Source: an uncultured Cryomorphaceae bacterium
GTDB lineage: Bacteria > Bacteroidota > Bacteroidia > Flavobacteriales > Schleiferiaceae
Length of the DNA stretch: 64,000 nt
Direction: 5' to 3'
NCBI GenBank assembly: GCA_913009655.1
Contig: CAJVWI010000010.1
Coordinates: forward strand, 16,097 to 80,096
The notes below the pieces were generated by a model that worked only from the letters and a program-made list of their open reading frames with translations, searched no databases and was not told the origin of the DNA. This document shows positions 34,637 to 44,421 of the stretch, piece by piece (position 1 is the first letter of the stretch; each line of letters opens with the position of its first letter). A program made the position numbers and the translations under genes.

Positions 34637-35890
34637 ATGATAAAAATACGTCAAACATGGATCTTAGAAGCTGTTAATATGGCAGCTCAATCTCTACGCT
34701 CACAGATGCTTAGAGCATCTTTGACTGCATTAATTATAGCCACTGGAATAACAGCTTTAGTGGGAATGCTCACTGCAACATCCGTTATGGAAAGTAGTAT
34801 CTCTAACCAATTCACCACAATGGGAGCGAATACCTTTAGTATTCAAAGCGGTGGACAAATGATTAGAATTGGACGCAATGGCAAAAGAGAAAAACGACAA
34901 GAGCAAATTCCAATTAGAACTGCAAAAATCCTAAAAGAAAATCTTTTACTCAAAGGTCTTGATGCCAGCTTAAGCGATGACCTTCTTTCTACAGCAATTA
35001 TTCGACACCGTGAAAAAGAAACAAATCCAAATGTAAGAGTCCAAGGCGTAGATTTAAACTTCATGTCCGTTAATGGCTTAGAAATAAAAGATGGTCGGTA
35101 TTTTTCAGGATTAGAAGAAAAAGAAGCAAGGTCTGTTGCCATAATAGCTCCAGACATTGTAAATAAATTGTTTCAAAACACCTCTGCTATTGGAAAAATG
35201 ATCAGAATAAATGGTAAACCTTTTCGAGTCATTGGAATTACAAAAGAAAAAGGCAATAGCTCTTTTATGGCAAGTGACAATTTGGTTTATTTACCTTTAA
35301 TGACCGGGTTAAAAGATTTCGGATCGTCGTCGTCTTCGATAGTAACTAGTATTCTTGCACCAGGTCCCGAAAAAATAGATGCTGCAATTAATGAAGCAAT
35401 CGCAACCATGCGGTCAGTCAGAAAACTGAGTCCTGGAGAGGGAAATGACTTTAATATTAGACGGTCCGATAACCTTTCTTCAATACTTATTGAATCATTA
35501 AGTTCGGTCAGTATAGGAGCTGCACTGATAGGCTTTATTACTCTTCTTGGCGCTTCAATCTCTCTAATGAACATAATGCTAGTATCAGTTACTGAAAGGA
35601 CAAGTGAAATAGGAATACGAAAGGCTCTTGGGGCAAGTGAGAATTTCATAATTACTCAATTTTTATCCGAAGCAATTTTAGTTAGTCTAATTGGAGGAAT
35701 ATTTGGAATATGCTTGGGCTTAATCGTAGGGAATGGATTGGCATTCGCTCTTGACACATCAGTCGTTTTGCCATTTAAATGGATTCTACTGGCATTTATT
35801 GTCTCCTTCCTTGTTGGCATAATATCTGGTTGGTACCCTGCTCGCACAGCGGCAAAACTAGACCCAATAGAAGCTCTCCGATATGAATAA
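34637..35890 (+). CDS. MacB-like ABC transporter permease (FtsX family)
   Basis: 417-residue permease subunit. It has an N-terminal helix (about 26-48, ASLTALIIATGITALVGML), a large periplasmic MacB_PCD domain (about 50-270) and three C-terminal helices of the FtsX fold (about 285-310, 345-370 and 378-400), ending YPARTAAKLDPIEALRYE, the characteristic FtsX-type tail. No cognate ATPase lies beside it; the ATPase two genes downstream belongs to the Wzt type. It overlaps the exporter permease gene by 8 bases, so it starts the operon. It probably uses an ATPase encoded elsewhere. Confidence 0.87.
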   Translation: MIKIRQTWILEAVNMAAQSLRSQMLRASLTALIIATGITALVGMLTATSVMESSISNQFTTMGANTFSIQSGGQMIRIGRNGKREKRQEQIPIRTAKILKENLLLKGLDASLSDDLLSTAIIRHREKETNPNVRVQGVDLNFMSVNGLEIKDGRYFSGLEEKEARSVAIIAPDIVNKLFQNTSAIGKMIRINGKPFRVIGITKEKGNSSFMASDNLVYLPLMTGLKDFGSSSSSIVTSILAPGPEKIDAAINEAIATMRSVRKLSPGEGNDFNIRRSDNLSSILIESLSSVSIGAALIGFITLLGASISLMNIMLVSVTERTSEIGIRKALGASENFIITQFLSEAILVSLIGGIFGICLGLIVGNGLAFALDTSVVLPFKWILLAFIVSFLVGIISGWYPARTAAKLDPIEALRYE

Positions 35891-36716
35891 AAAAATCCAC
35901 ACTGTATCTTCATCCGATTCTATTTGGAAATTCACCAAAGAAGACTTCAGACGCACAAGGCAAGTAACTTGGGCCTTTGCTCGAAGAGATCTACAATTGC
36001 GGTATATTCAAACAAGACTAGGATGGTTTTGGTCAATTGGACAACCTCTAATGGCTGCAATTTTGGTGCTAGTTGTTTTTTCATGGATTGTTCAAATTAA
36101 GGCTCCCGACGGATTCGATTATTCAATTTATGCTTTTGCCAGCCTACCTGCTTGGTTGATGTCCCAGCATATCATAATGCAAGGCTCCCCAAGTCTAGTG
36201 CACAATCAACATATTATATCTAAAGTAGCATTCCCACGGCAGTCACTCCCACTAAGTAAGGCATTAGTTGCACTAGTCGATTATCTAGTGGCAACAATAC
36301 TATACTTTTTATTTAGGGGGATTCAATCAGGAATATGGGACTTTTATCTATTTAGTTTTTTATTTTATTCTTTTATGACAATTCTAGCGTCTTTGGGAAT
36401 AGCATATTTTATAGCGGCAATATCAATTCGCTTCCGTGATTGGCTGGCAATACTCCCATTACTAATTCAAGGATTATTTCTACTTAGCCCCATAGTGTAC
36501 CCAACGGAAAAATATAGCAATGCTCTTGGAGAATATGAATGGATCTTATATTTAAATCCGTTTGTTGCAATTTCTGACGGATTTAGGTGGACATGGATGG
36601 GTATAAATAATTGGAGCGAGTTGCATTACATCTCTTTTTTAATGATTATTGTAATATACTTTAGTGGTTTTACAGCAATTAAATACGCTGAGAACAAAAT
36701 GGTTGATACTTTATGA
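35883..36716 (+). CDS. Polysaccharide/lipooligosaccharide ABC-2 type export permease (Wzm-like)
   Basis: 277-residue membrane permease with six hydrophobic helices (about 53-75, 80-100, 128-150, 160-190, 200-220 and 250-270). The N-terminal RRDLQLRYIQTRLGWFWSIGQPL block, with LGWFW, marks the Wzm/TagG family that exports undecaprenyl-linked O-antigen or capsular glycans. It overlaps the Wzt-like ATPase gene by 4 bases, as usual for this pair. It should be inner-membrane. The context (sulfotransferase and glycosyltransferases) is that of a surface glycan locus. Confidence 0.92.
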   Translation: MNKKIHTVSSSDSIWKFTKEDFRRTRQVTWAFARRDLQLRYIQTRLGWFWSIGQPLMAAILVLVVFSWIVQIKAPDGFDYSIYAFASLPAWLMSQHIIMQGSPSLVHNQHIISKVAFPRQSLPLSKALVALVDYLVATILYFLFRGIQSGIWDFYLFSFLFYSFMTILASLGIAYFIAAISIRFRDWLAILPLLIQGLFLLSPIVYPTEKYSNALGEYEWILYLNPFVAISDGFRWTWMGINNWSELHYISFLMIIVIYFSGFTAIKYAENKMVDTL

Positions 36717-37864
36717 CACTCTCTTCAAATCTTGCTATTCAAACAGAAAACTTAGGAAAAAAGTATAAACTAAAAAGTTCAGAATCTTGGGCATTAAAAA
36801 ATATAAATTTAAATATTGAAACAGGAAGCGCTCTAGGCATTATAGGCCCAAACGGAGCAGGAAAGTCAACCTTATTAAAAATATTATCAGGCTTAACCAA
36901 GCCAACTTCGGGAAGCTATAAATATCGAGGCTCGTTAACAAGTCTCCTAGAGGTTGGGACAGGATTCCACCCCGATCTATCAGGCATAGAAAACATATAT
37001 CTAAGTGCCGCTCTTAATGGCATGACGAGAAAAAAAATAAGAGAAAGAGTCGACCAAATTATTGATTTTTCAGGTATCTCTTCAGACTATATCAACCAAC
37101 CCATTAAACACTACTCAAGTGGCATGAAAGTCCGTTTAGGTTTTGCTGTTGCTGCTCACGTAAATGCTGATATACTTGTTGTCGATGAGGTACTTGCCGT
37201 AGGTGACTTTAGTTTTCAAGAAAAATGTATGAGAAGCATGGAGTTCCAAATGCATGAAGAGGGAAGAACAGTTTTATTTGTATCCCATAATTTGTATACT
37301 CTCCAAAAGCTTTGTCCACAAGCTATATTTCTTGATAAGAGTGAATTGATTCAAATTGGTAATAGTAAAGATGTTTGTGAAAGTTATATCGGTCAAACAC
37401 TAGACCGAAGTAATTATGTAGAACTTGAAAAAAGAGAAGACAGAGGAGGCTCAGGAAAAATACGAATCAACAAATTGGAATGGACTCCTAAATTATTACA
37501 AACAGGTAAAAAAGCAGTTCTAACAATTGGATATCAAGCCAAAGAAAAATTGGAGGACATGAACATTAAAATCAGCATCAATGGATCCGATGGCCGTTTT
37601 TTAACTCCCTTATCCATGCACAGTAGTAATTTCAGACCTGAATCCATGCCTAATAATGGAGAGCTGACAGTAAATATTGAGAATATACCATGGATGAAGG
37701 GGAACTACTTTATTGATGTCAGAGTTATTGAAAAAGGAATAGTTTGCGACGACCTACGAATAGCCAGCAAATTTCAAGTTCATGGCGGAACTTTTATTGA
37801 AGGTGGAGATGAATTCAATTCAACAAAAAATGGAGTCTTTATTCCACATGTCTGGAGTATTTAA
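36713..37864 (+). CDS. Polysaccharide export ATPase with Wzt C-terminal carbohydrate-binding-like domain
   Basis: 383 residues: ABC ATPase (about 1-235) with Walker A GPNGAGKST (about 46-54), signature YSSGMKVRL, Walker B ILVVDEVLAV, then a C-terminal domain (about 245-383; LEWTPKLLQTGKKAVLTIGY ... NSTKNGVFIPHVWSI) matching Wzt_C. In Wzt the C-terminal domain recognises the modified non-reducing end of the glycan before export. Here it may read a terminal modification on the exported chain, which the nearby sulfotransferase could provide (inference). It overlaps the sulfotransferase's 3' end by 26 bases in antisense. Confidence 0.92.
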   Translation: MTLSSNLAIQTENLGKKYKLKSSESWALKNINLNIETGSALGIIGPNGAGKSTLLKILSGLTKPTSGSYKYRGSLTSLLEVGTGFHPDLSGIENIYLSAALNGMTRKKIRERVDQIIDFSGISSDYINQPIKHYSSGMKVRLGFAVAAHVNADILVVDEVLAVGDFSFQEKCMRSMEFQMHEEGRTVLFVSHNLYTLQKLCPQAIFLDKSELIQIGNSKDVCESYIGQTLDRSNYVELEKREDRGGSGKIRINKLEWTPKLLQTGKKAVLTIGYQAKEKLEDMNIKISINGSDGRFLTPLSMHSSNFRPESMPNNGELTVNIENIPWMKGNYFIDVRVIEKGIVCDDLRIASKFQVHGGTFIEGGDEFNSTKNGVFIPHVWSI

Positions 37865-38744
37865 AAATCAACTTTTTTATTTTTCCCAAAATTGAGATAG
37901 TTTCAATATTTGGCCCCTTAGAATGATAAAAAAGTCTTTTCATATATTCTGAACCTTCAGCACTTGACAGGGAATTGGTATTTTCTAAATTCCAATCCTT
38001 AGAATCATATTCCTGATCTGCTAAAAAATCATTGAAAATGGGTGAAAAAAAACCTACATCTTCAGACGTGAACCACCGTCGCCAATTACCATAGCTTTTT
38101 GTTCGACTTACATGCATAAAACTCGGACGAATACCATGTTTACTCTCTAGAGTAAAGCCAAGATAATTTTCTAGCCCCATCAATTTTTCATCTACAATAT
38201 CTTCATAACTAATTACAAACCAACCTTTTACGCGTAAAATATTTATGAAATCACTTAATATTTTCAAATTTTTTCGATAATCATTCGCCCATCTCTTTAA
38301 AAAGATAGAATCTGAACTTAGTAAGTTATAAAATGGGATACTCGCAGGGTTATTTTCCTTACTTTTTGCAAGTTCATAAGCTCTAATATAATCCTCAGGG
38401 TTTGGATTGTGACGATGAAACCATCTGTAAAAGAAAGCTGAAATCCATCTATCGCGAGGATCTCTAATTATAAATATTTTTTTATCATAAGAATTAAACG
38501 CTGTCAAAGCCTTTTCGCCTTCCCACCCAGATTTCTTATTAGCGTCTGCATATAAAATCTTGACAAGCATATTATCAGATTCATCCCAAAATTTACCATC
38601 GTTACGATGCAATCTATTATTCTGATCTATAAACCTAGGCTCAAAAGACTCAACTAAATTTTTATTCCGTCCCATTGCTTCTGCAAGAAGAGAAAATAGA
38701 TAAGTTGTACCGCTTTTTGGCAATCCATAAATTACTGTTCGCAT
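37839..38744 (-). CDS. Sulfotransferase family protein
   Basis: 301-residue PAPS-dependent sulfotransferase. The N-terminus GLPKSGTTYLFSLLAE is the 5'-phosphosulfate loop; FIIRDPRDRWISAFF near residue 90 is the 3'-phosphate site with the Arg/Ser pair; the Lys/Asp basic surface follows. Likely a cytoplasmic enzyme adding sulfate to a carbohydrate or lipid-linked sugar. It lies on the opposite strand inside the glycan export and glycosyltransferase locus and its 3' end overlaps the Wzt-like gene by 26 bases. PAPS-synthesis genes are not in the window. Confidence 0.85.
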   Translation of the reverse strand: MRTVIYGLPKSGTTYLFSLLAEAMGRNKNLVESFEPRFIDQNNRLHRNDGKFWDESDNMLVKILYADANKKSGWEGEKALTAFNSYDKKIFIIRDPRDRWISAFFYRWFHRHNPNPEDYIRAYELAKSKENNPASIPFYNLLSSDSIFLKRWANDYRKNLKILSDFINILRVKGWFVISYEDIVDEKLMGLENYLGFTLESKHGIRPSFMHVSRTKSYGNWRRWFTSEDVGFFSPIFNDFLADQEYDSKDWNLENTNSLSSAEGSEYMKRLFYHSKGPNIETISILGKIKKLIFKYSRHVE

Positions 38745-38773
38745 GGGGGCTGAAGGTAATGTAAATTCGGGGT

Positions 38774-39832
38774 ATGCGAAAAGGCAAACCGAAAGTCAGT
38801 GTTATTGTACCAAACTATATGCATTCAGCATTTTTAAATAAGCGATTGCAAAGCATTGACCAACAGTCTTTTCAAAATTTTGAAGTTATCCTTTTAGATG
38901 ATGCATCAATTGACAAATCTGAAGAAATATTAATTTCATGGACCAAAAAAAATTCAAAATTTAAATATTTTCCAAATAAAAAAAATAGTGGAAGCACATT
39001 CTCTCAATGGAATAAAGGAGCTGAAATTGCTGAAGGGGAATATCTATGGATCGCTGAGAGCGATGACTGGGCAGATCCATTTTTACTAGAAAAGTTAGTG
39101 CTTCAACTAGATAATAATCCAAATGCTTCGATTGCATTTGGGCAGAGTATGCTCATAAATAAAGTAGGTGATGAGTTGCACAATTTTAATATTCATTATA
39201 ATTATATTTTTAAAAATGATCGTTGGCAAAGGGCCTATATAAATAACGGAATCCATGAAATTGAAAATTATATGATTCTTCATAATGTCATTCCCAACGC
39301 GTCAGCAGCTTTGTTTCGGAAAAGTACTTATGAGAAAGTTGGAGGTGCATCAAAAAAATGGAAATTAAATGGTGACTGGATGTTTTACATTAAAATGCTC
39401 GAGCATGGAGAAATATGTTATATCCCTGATACCATTAATTATTTTAGAGTACATAACGATACTCAAAGAGTCTTAGCAAATAAAAATGGTTATGTATATT
39501 ATGAACTATTAACTATAATTGATTACATCGGATCGCGGCATAATCCAAGTAATAGATTAAAAAAAAGAGCCTATTCAAATATTGCTTCGTGGTGGGTGCA
39601 CTCTATTTACAGACAATCCTGGGCTAAAGAAAAAAGAAATGAGAACATCAAGGTGAATTTCAAGTTATTTAAAAGATTTATTTTTATCAGACCAATAACT
39701 TTAGTTCATATTCCATACGAGGGTGCCGTTCGTCTGGCTGTGTTAATTCTGACTTTTTTTAAATTAAAAGAACCCATTCGTAGAATCTTACATAAGATAT
39801 TTCCAAATCATTTTATTCCTCACTCAACATGA
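38774..39832 (+). CDS. Family 2 glycosyltransferase
   Basis: 352 residues with a GT-A fold N-terminus: VSVIVPNYMHSAFL, LLDDASIDKSEEIL, and the acidic metal site AESDDW (about 91-96). It presumably builds an inverting sugar linkage on a lipid-linked or nucleotide-sugar-derived acceptor; the sugar is unknown. The basic C-terminal part (about 270-352), with two hydrophobic stretches (TLVHIPYEGAVRLAVLILTFF), suggests membrane attachment. It overlaps the next glycosyltransferase gene by 4 bases. Divergent from the sulfotransferase with 29 bases between starts. Confidence 0.88.
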   Translation: MRKGKPKVSVIVPNYMHSAFLNKRLQSIDQQSFQNFEVILLDDASIDKSEEILISWTKKNSKFKYFPNKKNSGSTFSQWNKGAEIAEGEYLWIAESDDWADPFLLEKLVLQLDNNPNASIAFGQSMLINKVGDELHNFNIHYNYIFKNDRWQRAYINNGIHEIENYMILHNVIPNASAALFRKSTYEKVGGASKKWKLNGDWMFYIKMLEHGEICYIPDTINYFRVHNDTQRVLANKNGYVYYELLTIIDYIGSRHNPSNRLKKRAYSNIASWWVHSIYRQSWAKEKRNENIKVNFKLFKRFIFIRPITLVHIPYEGAVRLAVLILTFFKLKEPIRRILHKIFPNHFIPHST

Positions 39833-40704
39833 ATGGTTTAAAAAATTTAACCGTTATCATACCCTGCTATCAATGCAAAGAAACTATTCTGGAGACTCTG
39901 AATTGCCTTGAGGATAAAATCAATATAATTTGCATTGATGACTGCTCTAATGACGGAACCTTGGAAGTTTTAACAAATTGGGAAAATAAAATTCCAGATC
40001 GAAGAAAAGTTATAAGGCATAATCAAAATAGAGGATTGGGGGCATCAAGAAATACAGGTGTTTCAGAGTCTAAAACAGAATGGGTTATGTTTCTTGACTC
40101 TGATGACATAATATCTTCCGATTGCTTTAATGATATTAACAAAAAATGGATGTCAATAAAAACTAGTTATGGATGGTGTTATCATCCATATCTAGAATGG
40201 AATGATTTCGACAGAAAGGAAAGGTTGAGAAAAACTGACACTATAAAAGAGAATCATCATTTAGTTACGAAACGCATGCCTTTTTCAGCTTCAGGTGCAA
40301 TATTCCGTAAAGATCTACTTGAAACCATAGGAGGATTTGATACCGATAGAAACCTTGAGGGGACAGAAGATTTAGACCTTTACATGAGACTACTTAACTC
40401 TGGAATCAAACCTTTTCAATGGTCAAAAACCCCTCATACTAAATACCGCATCAATAAGGGAATGACAAAAGATGTTAGGCAACATGGAAGCAAGGTGTTA
40501 CTTCGAACAAAAAAATTTCAAGAATCTGGCTGGATATCAAGCGATGAGTTTGATTTAGCTAAAAAAGAAATTTGGCGACAAATAGCAAGAACCGAACACA
40601 AAAGAGGAGACTTCAAAGAGGCAAGGGAGTCTTACAAAAAATCAGGAAATCGATTTAACTCTAGAATACTAAACCTAATTGCCTTTTTTCAAGTAAAACT
40701 CTAA
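39829..40704 (+). CDS. Family 2 glycosyltransferase
   Basis: 291-residue GT-A enzyme: LTVIIPCYQCKETILETL start, IICIDDCSNDGTLEVL, the NRGLGASRNTGVS loop, and the metal-binding FLDSDDII (about 88-95). The tail (about 230-285, FKEARESYKKSG) looks like a TPR-like helix pair. It follows the first glycosyltransferase with a 4-base overlap. Role: addition of a sugar in the same surface-glycan pathway, sugar unknown. The gene ends 8 bases before the end of icd on the other strand. Confidence 0.88.
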   Translation: MNGLKNLTVIIPCYQCKETILETLNCLEDKINIICIDDCSNDGTLEVLTNWENKIPDRRKVIRHNQNRGLGASRNTGVSESKTEWVMFLDSDDIISSDCFNDINKKWMSIKTSYGWCYHPYLEWNDFDRKERLRKTDTIKENHHLVTKRMPFSASGAIFRKDLLETIGGFDTDRNLEGTEDLDLYMRLLNSGIKPFQWSKTPHTKYRINKGMTKDVRQHGSKVLLRTKKFQESGWISSDEFDLAKKEIWRQIARTEHKRGDFKEARESYKKSGNRFNSRILNLIAFFQVKL

Positions 40705-40712
40705 GAATTTTA

Positions 40713-41945
40713 TTAGATTGATTCTAATCTATTCTTTAGTTCTGCATCAATAGATTCCAAAAACTCTTCGGTATTCAGGTAATGGTCACCATGGCGAACA
40801 TCATTACCATGAATGCAAATTGCCAAGTCTTTAGTCATTTTTCCACTCTCAACAACATCAACACATACAGTTTCCAAAGTTTTTGAAAAATTAATGAGAG
40901 AATCATTTTTATCTAATTTACCACGATGAGCCAAACCTCTGGTCCATGCAAAAATTGATGCGATTGGGTTAGTGCTTGTAGCTTTTCCATCCTTGTGCTG
41001 ACGATAATGTCTGGTAACTGTACCATGAGCTGCTTCAGCTTCAAGAGTCTTTCCATCTGGTGTAACCAATACCGAAGTCATTAAACCAAGAGAACCAAAA
41101 CCTTGAGCAACAGTGTCAGACTGAACATCACCATCATAATTCTTACATGCCCAAACAAACCCACCTTCCCATTTGAGCGCTGATGCAACCATATCATCGA
41201 TTAAACGATGCTCATAAGAGATTCCTGCTTCATTATATTTCAATTTAAACTCCGAATCGAAAACCTCTTGGAATATATCTTTAAATCGGCCATCATATTT
41301 TTTTAAGATGGTATTCTTTGTACTCAAATATAAAGGCCAACCTTTTTCTAGGGCTAAGTTCATGCATGACCTAGCGAATCCATAAATAGATTCATCTGTG
41401 TTATACATGCTCATTGCTACGCCACCTCCCTGAAAGCTAAAAATATCAAAGTTTTGCGGTTCACCATTCTCAGGTGTGAAAGTCATAGTCAACTTACCAG
41501 GTCCCTCAATGACGGTATCAGTAGCTCTGTATTGATCGCCAAATGCGTGACGACCGATAACTATTGGCTTGTTCCACGTGCTAACCAACCTTGGGACGTT
41601 TGAGCATATAATAGGCTCCCGAAAAACAGTGCCACCGAGGATATTTCTGATCGTTCCATTTGGTGATCTCCACATATTTTTTAGATCAAATTCAATTACT
41701 CTATCCTCATCAGGAGTTATGGTAGCGCATTTTATACCAACATTATATTCTTTAATAGCATTCGCTGCATCAACTGTTACTTGATCGTTAGACTTATCTC
41801 GACTCTCCATACCCAAGTCAAAATATTTAATGTCTAAGTCAACATATGGAAGAATAAGTTTGTTCTTAATAAAAGACCAAATAATTCGTGTCATTTCATC
41901 GCCATCTAATTCAACAACAGGGTTATTTACTTTTATTTTTTTCAT
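40713..41945 (-). CDS. icd: Isocitrate dehydrogenase, NADP-dependent (eukaryotic-like dimer type)
   Basis: TCA enzyme oxidising isocitrate to 2-oxoglutarate. The 410 residues align with the type II dimeric IDH (like human IDH1/2): start [32 protein letters not shown] (substrate loop) and [16 protein letters not shown] (C-terminal nucleotide site). It stands behind dnaX with 40 bases of spacing. Its promoter TAAGTTTG overlaps the dnaX stop codon. Together with acnB this gives two adjacent TCA steps in the window. Confidence 0.95.
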   Translation of the reverse strand: MKKIKVNNPVVELDGDEMTRIIWSFIKNKLILPYVDLDIKYFDLGMESRDKSNDQVTVDAANAIKEYNVGIKCATITPDEDRVIEFDLKNMWRSPNGTIRNILGGTVFREPIICSNVPRLVSTWNKPIVIGRHAFGDQYRATDTVIEGPGKLTMTFTPENGEPQNFDIFSFQGGGVAMSMYNTDESIYGFARSCMNLALEKGWPLYLSTKNTILKKYDGRFKDIFQEVFDSEFKLKYNEAGISYEHRLIDDMVASALKWEGGFVWACKNYDGDVQSDTVAQGFGSLGLMTSVLVTPDGKTLEAEAAHGTVTRHYRQHKDGKATSTNPIASIFAWTRGLAHRGKLDKNDSLINFSKTLETVCVDVVESGKMTKDLAICIHGNDVRHGDHYLNTEEFLESIDAELKNRLESI

Positions 41946-41980
41946 ATTTTTTATACTTTATTGTGTGTGTTTTTGGAATA

Positions 41981-41988
41981 CAAACTTA
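41981..41988 (-). promoter_or_regulatory. TAnnTTTG promoter of icd, overlapping the dnaX stop
   Basis: Minus-strand TAAGTTTG, exact consensus, 35 bases before the icd ATG. It overlaps the last codon of dnaX, so icd can be transcribed independently of dnaX. Confidence 0.6.
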
Positions 41989-43743
41989 ATCTATATCAAG
42001 CTGAAATTCCTTTCTAAATTCATCCAATTGCGGATTCTTCTCGAGCAAAAACTGATAACGCTCTTCTGCTGTGTATACAACCTTAGCATTGCTTGCAGAA
42101 TCTTCAACGTGAATATTAATACCCAATGAGTCGTTTTTCAATTCTTTCCGCAAAGAGCTGACAAGTTCATCTCGGACTTCCTCCAAATATCTCGATTGTA
42201 CTCTAGTTCCCACCGAGATGCGAATATTGAAATCTTCTTCTAGTATTGGATTAATCTGGTTTAATAAAGCATAAACGACATTGCTATTAACCATAGATTC
42301 TGCAACTCTATCCCAGCACACCAATAAACTTTTCTGATCAAAGGGACTCAAGTTTTTTACATCTTGATCTAATTGTGAAATATTTTTTTCCATTTCAGTA
42401 GGACTTTTAATTCCTCCCGACCTCAGTGAAAAAGCAGATTTCTTTTTAAAAGGAACCTGTTCTTCAATAACTCTAGTTTTATCTATATCTCGATCCACCT
42501 CAATCAGAGAAATATTCTCATTGACCAACTTGATTTCAGCTTTCTGAGATTTAATTGGGACTTCTTTTATTTCTAAATCACTTTTTTCGTCCTCCTTATT
42601 TTTAGTAGGTGACTCAGTTATTTCTTCATTTTCAATCTTGTCTTGTTTGGAAACTTCATTTTTTTTTTTTTCTCCCACAGCCTCTGAATCTGTTAAACCT
42701 GCAATTTCCAGCAAAGTGACTTCAACTAATAATCTGGGGCTCGAACTATCACGGTATTGAATATCACATTTTGAAAGTAATCTTAGAGCTCGACCCAAGA
42801 ATTTCAAATCCATTGCACCAGATTCATGACGATATCTATCCTTAATTGAATCTGGAAGTTCCATAATATTTATAGTTTCCGAATGTTTTGCCATCAAAAC
42901 ATCGCGAACATGAGAAGCTAAGCCACTTACGAACAAGTTTAGGTCAAAACCAAGCTCTAAAACTGAGTTAACTTGGAGAAATATCGCTGATGCATCTGCA
43001 TTCTTGAGATCATTTAAGGTCTGAAAGAAAATATCTCTATCGAGGATCTGTAAATTCTCTCTAACTAACTGATAAGTAATTTCTTCACCTTGAGAAAAAG
43101 CATTGATTCTGTCGAAGATAGAGAGTGAATCTCTTAAGGCTCCGTCTGCCTTTTCAGCAATTAAATGTAAGGCCTCTGATTCTGCCACTACTCCTTCTCT
43201 TAAAGCCACAAATTCAAGATGACTCACGATATCTTGGATGCCAATTCTTTTAAAATCAAATACTTGACACCGTGATAAGATCGTAGGCAATACTTTATGT
43301 TTTTCAGTAGTAGCTAAAATAAATATAGCATGAGCAGGAGGCTCTTCTAATGTTTTCAAAAAAGCGTTAAACGCTGCCGTCGATAACATATGAACTTCAT
43401 CGATTATGTATACCTTAAACCGTCCAATTTGGGGAGCAAATCTTACTTGATCAATAAGCTGACGGATATCATCAACTTTATTATTCGAGGCAGCATCTAG
43501 TTCAAAAATATTTAATTCGTAATTCTCTTCAGCAGCAGAATGAAGCTCATTTATCCTTTTTGCCAAAATTCTAGCACAAGAGGTTTTACCAACACCCTTA
43601 GGGCCACAAAAAAGCAGAGCCTGAGCTAAATTACCAGAAGTGACCTCATGCTCAAGAGTATCTGTCACATGAGATTGACCCACAACTGTATCAAAAGAAG
43701 ATGGTCGATATTTTCGAGCAGATACTATGTAAGGTTTATCCAT
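41986..43743 (-). CDS. dnaX: DNA polymerase III subunit gamma/tau
   Basis: Clamp-loader ATPase. The 585-residue chain has Walker A GPKGVGKTSC (about 46-55), Walker B IIDEVHMLS and the sensor region LATTEKHKVLPTILSRC, then clamp-loader domains II-III (about 190-360). A long acidic/lysine-rich linker (about 360-420) precedes the tau tail. The zinc-binding module of four cysteines seen in E. coli DnaX between Walker A and Walker B is absent: the segment reads RINELHSAAEENYELNIF with no cysteines. It starts 23 bases after the carotenoid gene on the same strand. Confidence 0.94.
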   Translation of the reverse strand: MDKPYIVSARKYRPSSFDTVVGQSHVTDTLEHEVTSGNLAQALLFCGPKGVGKTSCARILAKRINELHSAAEENYELNIFELDAASNNKVDDIRQLIDQVRFAPQIGRFKVYIIDEVHMLSTAAFNAFLKTLEEPPAHAIFILATTEKHKVLPTILSRCQVFDFKRIGIQDIVSHLEFVALREGVVAESEALHLIAEKADGALRDSLSIFDRINAFSQGEEITYQLVRENLQILDRDIFFQTLNDLKNADASAIFLQVNSVLELGFDLNLFVSGLASHVRDVLMAKHSETINIMELPDSIKDRYRHESGAMDLKFLGRALRLLSKCDIQYRDSSSPRLLVEVTLLEIAGLTDSEAVGEKKKNEVSKQDKIENEEITESPTKNKEDEKSDLEIKEVPIKSQKAEIKLVNENISLIEVDRDIDKTRVIEEQVPFKKKSAFSLRSGGIKSPTEMEKNISQLDQDVKNLSPFDQKSLLVCWDRVAESMVNSNVVYALLNQINPILEEDFNIRISVGTRVQSRYLEEVRDELVSSLRKELKNDSLGINIHVEDSASNAKVVYTAEERYQFLLEKNPQLDEFRKEFQLDID

Positions 43744-43766
43744 GAATCAAATCTAAGGCAGAGAGA

Positions 43767-44393
43767 TCAGTTAAGAGGCCAAACTTGAAAACTAGAAAAG
43801 AAAATTATTTGTAACAAAATAATTGCCAACGCGGTATGATTTTTATGATTATCAACTTCTCTAACCAACAATATCTGAATGACAGCAGAGGTTAGAGCCC
43901 AGCCCAAATAATTCATTAATCCTGGGCCAGAACCAGCAAAAATCCACATTCTAAGATCTGGAGCTACTGGTTCCATAACCAAGTCAATGATTAACATGAT
44001 GACTATGGATATAGCCCATTTATATAATTTACTTTGAGTTGAAAAGTAAGATGCGCTTTGAACTGCTGCCCATGATACAACTACCCAATTTAGGCCCATA
44101 ACCCATGGTGTATCCATGATTTTAGGGCCTAAGCCCTCTAAATAAACATAAGTCCCAAATGGAATCCCAGTATTGATACCTATTACTTCTACAGCAAGAC
44201 CTATAAAATAGGTCAACAACAAAATAGCTTTTAGCTTCTCAGATTTCTTGGACGTCACATACAATACCCAGAAAGAAAGCATCATGTTTAATGGCGTCAG
44301 AATTGAAAACAGATAAAAAAAATCAGAATGAAACCCAATGATCCCGACTAAATGCCATATTGCGAGGACTGCAATAATTATTTTCTCTTTCAT
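43767..44393 (-). CDS. Carotenoid biosynthesis protein (CruF/DUF422 family)
   Basis: 208-residue membrane protein with about six hydrophobic helices. Family signature residues are TYFIGLAVEVIGINTGIPFGTY (about 60-81) and PWVMGLNWVVVSWAAV. CruF-type proteins are 1',2'-hydratases for acyclic carotenoid ends; the exact role in Bacteroidota is not certain. No other carotenoid gene (crtB, crtI, crtZ) is in the window, so the pigment pathway lies elsewhere. Its promoter TACATTTG is clear, and dnaX follows 23 bases later. Confidence 0.82.
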   Translation of the reverse strand: MKEKIIIAVLAIWHLVGIIGFHSDFFYLFSILTPLNMMLSFWVLYVTSKKSEKLKAILLLTYFIGLAVEVIGINTGIPFGTYVYLEGLGPKIMDTPWVMGLNWVVVSWAAVQSASYFSTQSKLYKWAISIVIMLIIDLVMEPVAPDLRMWIFAGSGPGLMNYLGWALTSAVIQILLVREVDNHKNHTALAIILLQIIFFSSFQVWPLN

Positions 44394-44421
44394 CGTAGTT
44401 TATTTAACCCAGTTTTAAGAC

